From the NCBI GenBank assembly GCA_016297535.1, contig JAEDGL010000008.1, positions 1 through 37,083 of the forward strand: DNA of 37,083 bases, written 5' to 3'. The position numbers were made by a program, and so were the translations under genes. Of this stretch, positions 5,900 to 13,083 are shown one piece after another (position 1 is the stretch's first letter; the number at the start of each line of letters is the position of its first letter). The notes under the pieces were generated by a model, which was not told the DNA's origin, searched no databases, and saw only the letters and a program-made list of their open reading frames with translations. Source of the stretch: Clostridia bacterium (lineage in GTDB: Bacteria > Bacillota > Clostridia > Christensenellales > Aristaeellaceae).

Positions 5900-7189
5900 A
5901 TGAAGCTGGCGGGCGCGAAGAGGCAAACCCTATTTTTAACGGGCATCAATGCGGTTGTCCGCGCCCTTGGGTTAACCATGCGGGTGTGGATGTCCCGGCT
6001 TCTTGGCCCGGAGATTATGGGGGTCATTGAGCTTGCGCAAAGCGTTCACATGGTTGCCATCACCCCGCTCACTTCGGGACTGCCTGTTGCAATCAGCCGT
6101 CTTACAGCAAGGGCGGATGAACACAGCAGGCAGCGGGCGCTGGCCTCTGGATTATGGCTGGTAAGGAAGGCATCCCTGCTGCTGGTACCGCTGCTTTGGC
6201 TGTTTTCTCCCCTGATCGCCCGATGGATGGGCGACGTCAGAGTGCTTCCATCGCTGTGGTTTACCGCCCCCTGCATTCTGATTCTTGGCTACTCGGCCGC
6301 ATATAACGGTTACTGTTATGGCTTGGAGCGAAGCGACCTGCCTGCATTGAGCGAGCTGATCGAGCAGCTTTTGCGCTTTACCCTCACCCTTCTCCTTTTG
6401 CATTGCCTAAAGCATTTGACGCCTTCCTGGCTTGCAGCCGTTCCCGTCGTTGCCACCATGACAGCCGAATTCATCGGCCTTTGCTACGTATTGCGAAGCC
6501 TGACCATAGCAAAGGCCGATCTTCGCCCGTCAACGGCGTGGACAAAGGCCGTATTCAGGCTGTCAGCTCCCGCGACGCTTACGCGCCTGATGCAGACGGT
6601 GCTTCGCTCCCTTACAGCCATCATGATTCCGCTGCGTTTGCAGGCAAGCGGATTATCCGTTGCAGAAGCCACCGCGCAGCTGGGTATGCTTAACGGAATG
6701 GTGATGCCCATTCTGATGCTACCCGGCATTTTCACCAGCGCTCTTTCCATGGTTATAGTACCGCGCATGGCCAAAGCAGAGGAAAAGCCTTCCGAGCTTG
6801 GAAGGCTTCTGCGCATGTGTCTGTACAGCGCCGTGCCCGTTTCGGGCATCTGCGCGCTGCTTGTGTTTACCATATCCCCCGTGCTTGCCAACGCCGTCTA
6901 CCGCCAGGCGGAGCTGACGGAGCTGTTCAGGCGGTGCGCTTTACAGATTGTGCTTTTTCCAGTCAATCACCTTATTGCCAGCACGCTATCCGCTCTGGGG
7001 CAGCAGCGCCGCTCGCTGTATGTTTCCAGTATTACGGCTACCGCAACGCTTGGGCTGACCTGGCTTGGGGCCGGAAGCCCCGCTTGGAGAATCAACGGCA
7101 TTATTTTTGCGCAATATGCCGGCCAGCTGCTTTCCATTGTGCTTGGCGGCCTGGTTCTCATCGCCTGGCGGATGGAACGAAAGCGCTAA
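5900..7189 (+). CDS. SpoVB-like oligosaccharide/lipid flippase of the MOP superfamily
   Basis: A 429-residue integral membrane protein with many hydrophobic segments (about 12 expected), resembling stage V sporulation protein B and related MOP-superfamily flippases. Typical features are the N-terminal SRLLGPEIMGVIELAQS, the ITPLTSGLPVAISRLTA loop and the mid-protein STLSALGQQRRS. SpoVB-type proteins move lipid-linked cell-wall precursors across the membrane, in sporulation for cortex synthesis. The ATG at 5900 has GGAGG 7 bases upstream. The assignment to sporulation rather than polysaccharide export is supported by the sigmaE-like element upstream. Its stop codon overlaps that of the convergent tRNA methyltransferase by 4 bases, leaving no separate terminator. 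No spoVT or yabM-like neighbours are present. Confidence 0.85.
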   Translation: MKLAGAKRQTLFLTGINAVVRALGLTMRVWMSRLLGPEIMGVIELAQSVHMVAITPLTSGLPVAISRLTARADEHSRQRALASGLWLVRKASLLLVPLLWLFSPLIARWMGDVRVLPSLWFTAPCILILGYSAAYNGYCYGLERSDLPALSELIEQLLRFTLTLLLLHCLKHLTPSWLAAVPVVATMTAEFIGLCYVLRSLTIAKADLRPSTAWTKAVFRLSAPATLTRLMQTVLRSLTAIMIPLRLQASGLSVAEATAQLGMLNGMVMPILMLPGIFTSALSMVIVPRMAKAEEKPSELGRLLRMCLYSAVPVSGICALLVFTISPVLANAVYRQAELTELFRRCALQIVLFPVNHLIASTLSALGQQRRSLYVSSITATATLGLTWLGAGSPAWRINGIIFAQYAGQLLSIVLGGLVLIAWRMERKR

Positions 7190-7926
7190 GCCTGATGATA
7201 AATGCGCCTGATTTCATCCGTCTCGCTGCCGTCGGAATGATAAACCACCAGCGGAGGCATCCAGAGAAGCTGCGGTCTGGCATTCTTCATTGCTTCCACC
7301 ATTACCAGATACGGAGGCTTGTCCGCGTGCGCGCAGACCATGCGGATTCGCTTGGGTTCCAGCCTGTTTTGACGCAGCGCGTCGCACAGTTCCAGCATGC
7401 GCTGCGCGGGAAAGACAATGCAAAGCCTTCCGTGGTTTCGCAGCACCGCCGCGCAGGAGGCCGCTACATCCTCAATGGTACAATCGGCCTCATGCCTGGC
7501 CAGCGAAACCGATTCGGTGCCGCTGGTCAGGGTTCCGCCGCGCTTGCCGTAGGGAGGATTGCACACCACCGCGTGCATGCGCTCGCGGCCTACGATTTTC
7601 CAGGCGGTGCGCATATCGGCTGCATGCACATGGATCCGTTCCTCAAGCCCGTTAAGGCATACAGAGCGCTGAGCCATCTGCGCCATTTCCGGCTGAATTT
7701 CAAAGGCCTCAAAGATGCATGTTTCGTTCTTCTGGCTCAAAAGAAGAGGAAGAATTCCCGTGCCGGTTCCCATGTCCGCCACATGCTCATGCGGTCTGAG
7801 TCGCATGAAATCCGCAAGCAGCACGGCGTCCATCCCAAAGCGAAACGCCTGGGTATTCTGAATGATTTTGAGACCGTTGCGTTGCAGGTCGTCAATGCGC
7901 TCGTTGGGGTTAAGCTTGTCATTCAT
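7186..7926 (-). CDS. tRNA1(Val) (adenine37-N6)-methyltransferase-like protein (TrmN6/YfiC family)
   Basis: A 246-residue class I SAM-dependent methyltransferase. Motif I is ADMGTGTGILPLLLS near residue 50, and the N6-adenine/N5-glutamine catalytic motif is VVCNPPYGKRG near residue 120. The N-terminal pattern, ERIDDLQRNGLKIIQ..FRFGMDAVLLADF, is typical of the TrmN6/YfiC branch, which methylates A37 of tRNA1(Val) in E. coli; in Firmicutes the target may differ. The ATG at 7926 overlaps the stop of the SpoIID-like gene (ATGA), so translation is probably coupled. A longer in-frame extension would overlap that gene by 150 bases and is rejected. In many Firmicutes the family gene is followed by a GIY-YIG gene and rsmI; neither is present here. 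Confidence 0.88.
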   Translation of the reverse strand: MNDKLNPNERIDDLQRNGLKIIQNTQAFRFGMDAVLLADFMRLRPHEHVADMGTGTGILPLLLSQKNETCIFEAFEIQPEMAQMAQRSVCLNGLEERIHVHAADMRTAWKIVGRERMHAVVCNPPYGKRGGTLTSGTESVSLARHEADCTIEDVAASCAAVLRNHGRLCIVFPAQRMLELCDALRQNRLEPKRIRMVCAHADKPPYLVMVEAMKNARPQLLWMPPLVVYHSDGSETDEIRRIYHQA

Positions 7927-10900
7927 GGATCTGATCTCACATCCAAATAGCTTCTTGGACAGTATCCCTGTTCGTTCTGATAGGCTACCCGGCACCACAG
8001 ATCGCCAAGCAGCAGGATTTCCACTTCTTCCCCCGCAGGCACCATCAGATGCACCGCAGCGTTTTCTGAGCACATGTCATAAAGCTGCGTATCGTTTTTG
8101 GCCAATGCGTACATTGCAGTTGGGGGTGCTTCCAGCGTTACGTCCAGCACCATTCCTCCCACCGTTGCGTAGGGCTGTCTGGGCTTTTCCGATGCTTCAG
8201 GGCTGGTTTCAGAGGGCGGAGAAGCGCTCGTACCTTCATCTGGCGAGGCAGGTTTTGCATCGCTGAGGAAACGGGTCATCACAAAGCCGGTTGTGTCTCC
8301 ATACGTGATTTTGCTCCATTCTGTTCCCCGTTCAAGCAGCCATACCTGCGCGTATTGCGGAATGGTGGTAACAATCTGAGCGTTTCCGTTGGCTTCGCGG
8401 CGCAGATTCAGAGCGCCTGACGGGGTATTGACATACGCAGGCGTTTTGGCTGTTTCCGGCATCTGGGGAACTTCCTCCGGCTTTGCGTTGTCCCCGGGAG
8501 CACCGGCCGATTGATCCTCGAAGCGCAGATAGCCCGTCATCACATACCCTTCGTATGCGCCGTAGCGAACCGAGCACCACTGATCGCCATAGGCCGTTAC
8601 CGTAACCAGTGCGTTGCGTGGAATCGTTGTCAGCACGCCGCTGTCCAAACCGGGCTGTCTGCGCAGGTTGAGGGAACCGCTTTGCGTATTTACATAGGCA
8701 GTCTGTAGAGAGGAAGGCGCCTCGTTTTCCTCCGGCGGCGTTTCTGCGGGAGTATGGACGGCAGGGTTAAAGGAAAGGAAAACGCTCATTACATAGCCCC
8801 TGGTCCCCAGATACTCTACCATTGACCACTCCGCTCCGCGTTCCAGCACGTTTAGCACCGTATTCGGAGGAATGCGGTCCAGAATCTGGCTTCCCGTTCG
8901 CGGCAGAGCGCGCAGATTCAATGTGCCGCTGGGCGTTACGACAACCGCCGTGCAGGAACCGCCCGTTTCCGGCCCGGAGGCATCGTTGCTGGTGGAATCC
9001 GAAGGGAAGGCCAGATAGCAGCTCATCACAAAGCCTTCATAGCCGCCATAGCGAACCGCCGACCATACGTCGCCCCTGGCCAGAAGAACAACCTGCGCAC
9101 CCTTGGGGATGGTTGTCAGGATTCTGCTTCCCGCTCTGGATTCCGCCCGCATATTGAGCGAACCGTACTCCGTATTGACAACGGCATAGGAGACAGCGGG
9201 TTCCGTGGTTCCCTCCTCCGGCTCTTCGGTCTCCGGCTGTTCGTTTTCAGGAACTTGCGCCTCATTTTCCTCTTCCGCAGGAGCCGCGTCCAGCGTATCA
9301 TCCACATATTTCAAAAATTCTGACAGCATGTACCCTTCGCCGGCTTCGGACACAATGCGGCACCACGAGCCATCATCCGAGAGCACTGTTACAATGGTAC
9401 CCACCGCAAGCCGGTCAACCAGCTTGGCACTGGTCGATGCGGACTGGCGGAGATTGACGGTTCCCGTGCCGGTTTCCGTGACGACCATTGCTTTTTTGGA
9501 ACCGCTGTTCAGATCGGAAGATGGATAGCTGGACGTGATGGCCGAAATGTAATTGGTATTGACATAGGCCACAAGCGCCTGATACTGTACCCTGGCCCAC
9601 GAACCGTTCTGGCTGAACACCGTCAGCACGGCCCCGCTGGGAGCGGTGCCCAATATCTTTGCGCTCATGCTTGCGCTTTCGCGCAGATTCACAAAATCGT
9701 TTGCCTTTACTGTGGCAAAGCCCAGAACGCTTGAAACCTGATGCTGCTGGTTTTCCGGAGTGCCGGTGATGGACAGCGCTGACGATGGCACATATCCCAC
9801 AATTTCGCCAAAGCGTACCTGATACCAGCTGCCGGTTTGGAAAAGCACCTCTACAAGGGCACCATTCCCCGCCGTGCCAACGAGCGGCGCGCCCGACGAC
9901 GCCTCCGCTCGGATCGCCAGCGTACCGCCGCTGCCATTGAGCGTTACCGTACCAACGCAGGCTCCAAGCTGGCTTTGCTCCAGCTCCGCAGGAGGCTCGA
10001 CCGTAATCTGCTGGTCACCGGTAGAGGCGTTGAGAATGGTGTTGGTAAAGCTGTGCTTGACACGCTTGCAGCCTTCATAATAAAAGCCGAGGATCTGGTC
10101 ATAGGAATAACCAAGCTTTGCCATATACATTGCGCCGCGCTGCGACATACCCATGCCGTGGCCGTATCTTCGGGCCTGCAAAACAAAGGTTCCGTTTCCT
10201 TTTTCCACGCTCCACAGCTCGTTTTGCAAGGATTGGATGCTCATGCCCAGCATGCCTTCAAGCTCCGTAAAAATGCCGCAGGTTTCCGTCAGGGTTACAA
10301 TTGCGGTTTGGCCTGAGGCATTCTGCGTGGAAACCGTAAAGGTAAAATCCATCTTGGTATACAGCCTGCTTGGAGAACCATACATGGGCGTATGCGGCGT
10401 TACGCTTTTGAGCGTTTGAAGCGTAGTATTTGCCTGCGTTGCGGGATAGCCGGACCTCTGCAAAGAAGAAACGGCCTTGCCCTTAAGCAGGGTGATCAGC
10501 CCGGACGGATTCGATGGGCTGGTGAGATCTGCATAAACGGTTTTCTTTTTAACGGTCGAGCTTGGGTTGGCGTAATCAAACGGATCGTCCTTTACTTTCA
10601 TATAGGCATAGGCCGTTGCGTTTCGCGCGGTTTCCGTCTGTCCGCCGTTGCTGGCGGAATAATAGGTGGTGATATAATCAGAGCCATACATCAAAACGAT
10701 TCCTCGGGTTGCATCCACTGCGGAAACGCAGTTGGCATTTCCAGACGGCGTTCCCCGATACACCTGATCGCTGGTGGTATCCTTCACGTCATAGCGCTGG
10801 GAGGCACGCAGTTCCATCATGCGTACTGTGTACGTACGCGCCGCCACGGCCTGGGCCTTCAACGCCTCGATTCCGGAGGAATTGCCCATTTCATAGGGCA

Positions 10901-11426
10901 AAACGCCATAAAGATAATTTTCGATATAAATATGGGCGATGGTGTACAGCGTGTAGCTGCCGCCGTTATAAACCGCCTCAAACGATAAATCGCCCGGATA
11001 GGGATTTTGGGGATTGCGCGCCTGTGCAATCAGAATACCATTGGAGCCTGCGGCGCTGTGACGGCGCAATGAAAAGCTCTTTCCCATTTGGATGGTCCGA
11101 CCCTGGAAAGCAAGCGTAAGCTGGCCTGTGGAGGCCGAAAAGTTCACCTTGAGTTTACTGCCGCTGGGAATGAACTCGCCGTTATGGCTCAGGCTGTAAT
11201 TGCCGTTTACCGTCAGATCCATCGATGTGGGATTGCCCAGGGAGGACAGGTATACCCGAACCATCCCGTTTTTGGTAATGGAATCGGTAGAAAGCGGCGC
11301 AGAACGCACCTGAACGGAATCAACAGAAGAAGCCAGCGCCGAAAAGCACTGGCACAAAAGCAGGATGAAAGCAGTCAGCAGGGCAACCGTCATCTTTTGT
11401 ATTTTGTCGTACATCGGGGTCGACAT
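7923..11426 (-). CDS. Secreted SpoIID/LytB-domain protein with eight SH3-like repeats
   Basis: A 1167-residue exported protein. A signal peptide covers about residues 12-33 (hydrophobic core, cut near ALA-SS). The SpoIID/LytB domain spans about 150-465 and contains YLYGVLPYEM, with the conserved catalytic-type Glu at E179, then EALKAQAVAARTY and YGHGMGMSQRGA. The rest is seven clear bacterial SH3 repeats (about 500-551, 571-628, 646-706, 747-806, 826-886, 908-968, 996-1055) and a degenerate eighth (1103-1163), joined by acidic/Pro/Ser-rich linkers. SpoIID is a lytic transglycosylase acting on denuded glycan in engulfment; ordinary SpoIID is about 340 residues, so this is a long wall-binding relative. 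AAAGGAGG lies 10 bases before the ATG. The promoter is sigmaA-like, which argues for vegetative expression. Confidence 0.9.
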   Translation of the reverse strand: MSTPMYDKIQKMTVALLTAFILLLCQCFSALASSVDSVQVRSAPLSTDSITKNGMVRVYLSSLGNPTSMDLTVNGNYSLSHNGEFIPSGSKLKVNFSASTGQLTLAFQGRTIQMGKSFSLRRHSAAGSNGILIAQARNPQNPYPGDLSFEAVYNGGSYTLYTIAHIYIENYLYGVLPYEMGNSSGIEALKAQAVAARTYTVRMMELRASQRYDVKDTTSDQVYRGTPSGNANCVSAVDATRGIVLMYGSDYITTYYSASNGGQTETARNATAYAYMKVKDDPFDYANPSSTVKKKTVYADLTSPSNPSGLITLLKGKAVSSLQRSGYPATQANTTLQTLKSVTPHTPMYGSPSRLYTKMDFTFTVSTQNASGQTAIVTLTETCGIFTELEGMLGMSIQSLQNELWSVEKGNGTFVLQARRYGHGMGMSQRGAMYMAKLGYSYDQILGFYYEGCKRVKHSFTNTILNASTGDQQITVEPPAELEQSQLGACVGTVTLNGSGGTLAIRAEASSGAPLVGTAGNGALVEVLFQTGSWYQVRFGEIVGYVPSSALSITGTPENQQHQVSSVLGFATVKANDFVNLRESASMSAKILGTAPSGAVLTVFSQNGSWARVQYQALVAYVNTNYISAITSSYPSSDLNSGSKKAMVVTETGTGTVNLRQSASTSAKLVDRLAVGTIVTVLSDDGSWCRIVSEAGEGYMLSEFLKYVDDTLDAAPAEEENEAQVPENEQPETEEPEEGTTEPAVSYAVVNTEYGSLNMRAESRAGSRILTTIPKGAQVVLLARGDVWSAVRYGGYEGFVMSCYLAFPSDSTSNDASGPETGGSCTAVVVTPSGTLNLRALPRTGSQILDRIPPNTVLNVLERGAEWSMVEYLGTRGYVMSVFLSFNPAVHTPAETPPEENEAPSSLQTAYVNTQSGSLNLRRQPGLDSGVLTTIPRNALVTVTAYGDQWCSVRYGAYEGYVMTGYLRFEDQSAGAPGDNAKPEEVPQMPETAKTPAYVNTPSGALNLRREANGNAQIVTTIPQYAQVWLLERGTEWSKITYGDTTGFVMTRFLSDAKPASPDEGTSASPPSETSPEASEKPRQPYATVGGMVLDVTLEAPPTAMYALAKNDTQLYDMCSENAAVHLMVPAGEEVEILLLGDLWCRVAYQNEQGYCPRSYLDVRSDP
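7938..9929 (-). repeat. Coding array of degenerate SH3-like repeats
   Basis: The 3' 2 kb of the SpoIID-like gene encodes eight related units of about 50-60 residues, each with the core LN-L/M-R ... (I/L)-P/A-x-G/N-(A/T)-x-V-x-V-(L/T) ... W-x-x-V/I-x-Y/F-x-G-x-x-G-Y/F-V. Units 4 to 7 are most alike, each ending in a GY/FVM-x-x-(Y/F)L element. Repeats 4-7 and their linkers suggest recent tandem expansion; units 1-3 and 8 are more diverged. The nucleotide sequence is degenerate, so this is not a direct DNA repeat. Confidence 0.75.
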
Positions 11427-11477
11427 AAGGCGGCGTCCTCCTTTGGAAAGTTTGTAATACTTTCGTAATCATTTTGT

Positions 11478-11506
11478 ATTATATCACATTCCATAAACTT
11501 TGTCTA
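11478..11506 (-). promoter_or_regulatory. sigmaA promoter of the SpoIID-like / tRNA methyltransferase unit
   Basis: Minus-strand TAGACA (-35, 5 of 6), a 17-base spacer and TATAAT (-10, perfect) at 11506-11478, about 50 bases above the start codon and just after the stop of the SpoIVFB-like gene. No sigmaE-like motif was seen at this site. Confidence 0.75.
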
Positions 11507-11519
11507 TGCCTTGAATTCG

Positions 11520-12347
11520 TCAATTGTTGCCAGTCTTCATCAGTTCCTGGAGCATCTCCTTTTCTGTCCAGGATTTTTTTACTGATCCGCTGGTGGGATC
11601 TATCCCGATCATCACCTGAAAGCGCCCTGCGTTTGCCCGGCCAAGCAGGCCGGCAAACTGCTCCGGCGCGCGATCCGCTCGTCCCGCCCAGAGAGACACA
11701 GGAATAACATCGCGGACCATCCATTTCTGATCCATCCCCTGTATTCTTCGCACCTTATCAGAAACCACTTCGGCTCTCGCAGCATAGCAAAGGTAGGGGC
11801 CTGCCACAAGCAGCGACGGATTCAGGCATCCTTGCCATGCTCCGTAGATACCCATTGCAGCAAGGCATAGCCCCAGCATAATGGTAAAGCCTGACAGCAG
11901 ACGCTTTACCCCATGGTCTATCCCCGCACAGGAAGCAACCGCCACAAGCACCCGCGCACCGTCCAGCGGCCAGGCGGGAAGGCTGTTGAGAAAAGCAAGC
12001 GAAAGATTGGCCTGAAAAAAAGCATACCAAAAAGCCGTGCGCGGAGCGCCATACAGGCACAAAACGGCCGCAAGCCCGCTGCACACAACGCCCGCCGCTG
12101 CCGATGCCGCTCTTTTCCAGGGGGGATAGGCATCAAAATGCCGCGCGTCCATCATGCCGCCAAAGGGCGTCAGTTCTATTATGCACTCGTTCATTCCGCA
12201 AAGGTACATCACCAGCAGGTGGGCTCCCTCATGCAGTAAAAGGGCCGAGATGCACGCAAACACCATATGGCTGTCCATCAGCAGGAAGGCTGCAGCAAAG
12301 ATGACCATCCCGGCCGGATGGATGTTGACCACAAAACGGCGTTTCAT
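11520..12347 (-). CDS. spoIVFB: SpoIVFB-like intramembrane (site-2) M50 metalloprotease
   Basis: A 275-residue polytopic membrane protein. The zinc motif HEGAH (HExxH) lies in a hydrophobic segment near residue 40, and the third ligand region is NSLPAWPLDGARV near residue 130, as in S2P-family proteases. After the membrane part, about 90 C-terminal residues form a soluble domain where B. subtilis SpoIVFB carries a CBS domain. Length is close to the Bacillus protein (about 288). In Bacillus it cleaves pro-sigmaK in the mother cell. Its ATG overlaps the stop of the SpoIVFA-like gene (ATGA), the same order as in the spoIVF operon, which is the main reason for the specific name. Orthology by order and motifs; substrate inferred. 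Confidence 0.85.
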   Translation of the reverse strand: MKRRFVVNIHPAGMVIFAAAFLLMDSHMVFACISALLLHEGAHLLVMYLCGMNECIIELTPFGGMMDARHFDAYPPWKRAASAAAGVVCSGLAAVLCLYGAPRTAFWYAFFQANLSLAFLNSLPAWPLDGARVLVAVASCAGIDHGVKRLLSGFTIMLGLCLAAMGIYGAWQGCLNPSLLVAGPYLCYAARAEVVSDKVRRIQGMDQKWMVRDVIPVSLWAGRADRAPEQFAGLLGRANAGRFQVMIGIDPTSGSVKKSWTEKEMLQELMKTGNN

Positions 12348-13030
12348 TCCGCCAGCGGTTTCAGACCCCGTGTGGGATCCACGGAACGGCCGTTTACACG
12401 CACCTCAAAGGCAAGCGGCTGATCTTCGAGCAGCGTGCCGATGATTTCTCCTGCATAGACCCTGTCGCCAACCTCCACGCAGCAGCTTTGCAGATTGCCG
12501 TAAATGGTTTCTGTGCCGTCGTCATGACGCAGGCGCAAAATTCTTTCTTCCTCCATGCCGTGCGCCACGCTCATGATTTCGCCCGGCGCCGACGCGCGAA
12601 TGTCCCTGGTATCCCCGTCAATCAGCAGATAGGGTTCGCTTTGCGACCACGCATGCACCACATCGCCATTCACAGGTGCCAGCACCGAAATGGAGGTGTT
12701 TTCGTTCCACACCTCCCGAATTTCTTCCGGCAGCAGGCTGTTGACAAAGCTGAGCTTGCCGATGCTTTCATCCCACTGTATTCCTGCGCTTTGCTGAATC
12801 GCGCCAAAAACGCTCTGCGCTTCGGGAATGCTGCTATTGCGCACAGCCACAACAACCAGCACCAGTCCGCCCACAACCGCAAGATTTCGCACCAGCTGAT
12901 CCAGCTGCAAAAACCGCGCGCCCCACCCCGTTGTGCGCTTGGGAAGCTCTGTTAGCTGCGCAGGTTCGTTCAGCAGTCTTGTGGCCTTTGTTTTAACCTT
13001 CATATTTTTGACCTGTGTTTGCTGATTCAA
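12344..13030 (-). CDS. spoIVFA: SpoIVFA-like membrane protein with a degenerate M23 (LytM) domain
   Basis: A 228-residue protein. A basic/polar N-terminus is followed by one membrane segment (about residues 48-66, LAVVGGLVLVVVAV) and a C-terminal LytM-like beta domain (APVNGDVVHAW ... GEIIGTLLEDQPLAFEVRVNGRSVDP). The active-site histidines of true M23 peptidases are missing: LAFE replaces LHFE, and YGNL replaces the usual YAHL. This fits the non-catalytic SpoIVFA, which tethers SpoIVFB and BofA. Start choice: TTG at 13030 has a strong GGGGAGGG 7 bases upstream; the alternative ATG at 13003 has only AGGT. The ribosome site sits inside a terminator stem (see the terminator and promoter entries). 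It lies directly upstream of the SpoIVFB-like gene. Confidence 0.82.
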   Translation of the reverse strand: MNQQTQVKNMKVKTKATRLLNEPAQLTELPKRTTGWGARFLQLDQLVRNLAVVGGLVLVVVAVRNSSIPEAQSVFGAIQQSAGIQWDESIGKLSFVNSLLPEEIREVWNENTSISVLAPVNGDVVHAWSQSEPYLLIDGDTRDIRASAPGEIMSVAHGMEEERILRLRHDDGTETIYGNLQSCCVEVGDRVYAGEIIGTLLEDQPLAFEVRVNGRSVDPTRGLKPLAE

Positions 13031-13071
13031 AAAAATCCCTCCCCGCATCAAAACATATGCGTAGGAGGGAT
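13029..13071 (-). terminator. Rho-independent terminator after the PLP-enzyme gene, overlapping the spoIVFA-like start region
   Basis: Minus-strand stem ATCCCTCC/GGAGGGAT, with an inner CGCAT/ATGCG helix, followed by a run of seven T starting at the base of the stem. It starts 13 bases past the PLP-enzyme stop codon and should end the long operon above. Its 3' arm is also the GGAGG ribosome site for the next gene, and the T-run runs into its TTG start. Confidence 0.82.
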
Positions 13072-13080
13072 GGAAAATGC
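13052..13080 (-). promoter_or_regulatory. Putative sigmaE-type promoter of the spoIVFA-like/spoIVFB-like operon
   Basis: Minus-strand GCATTTT (13080-13074), 14 bases, then CATATGTT (13059-13052): the same 7-mer, spacer length and CATATG as upstream of the SpoVB-like gene. The -10 lies in the loop of the terminator hairpin. A transcript starting about 7 bases later would omit the 5' arm of the stem, leaving the GGAGG at 13042-13038 free. The match to the Bacillus sigmaE consensus is partial, so the assignment is inferred. Confidence 0.4.
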
Positions 13081-13083
13081 CCG

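Noticed and set aside
7927..8073. A longer N-terminus for the tRNA methyltransferase
   Set aside because: It would overlap the SpoIID-like gene by about 150 bases, and the extension does not resemble the family; the ATG at 7926 overlaps by 4 bases as is usual for coupled genes.
7938..9929. Repeats as a CRISPR or satellite array
   Set aside because: The repetition is at protein level in an open frame with variable linkers; there are no constant DNA repeats with unique spacers.
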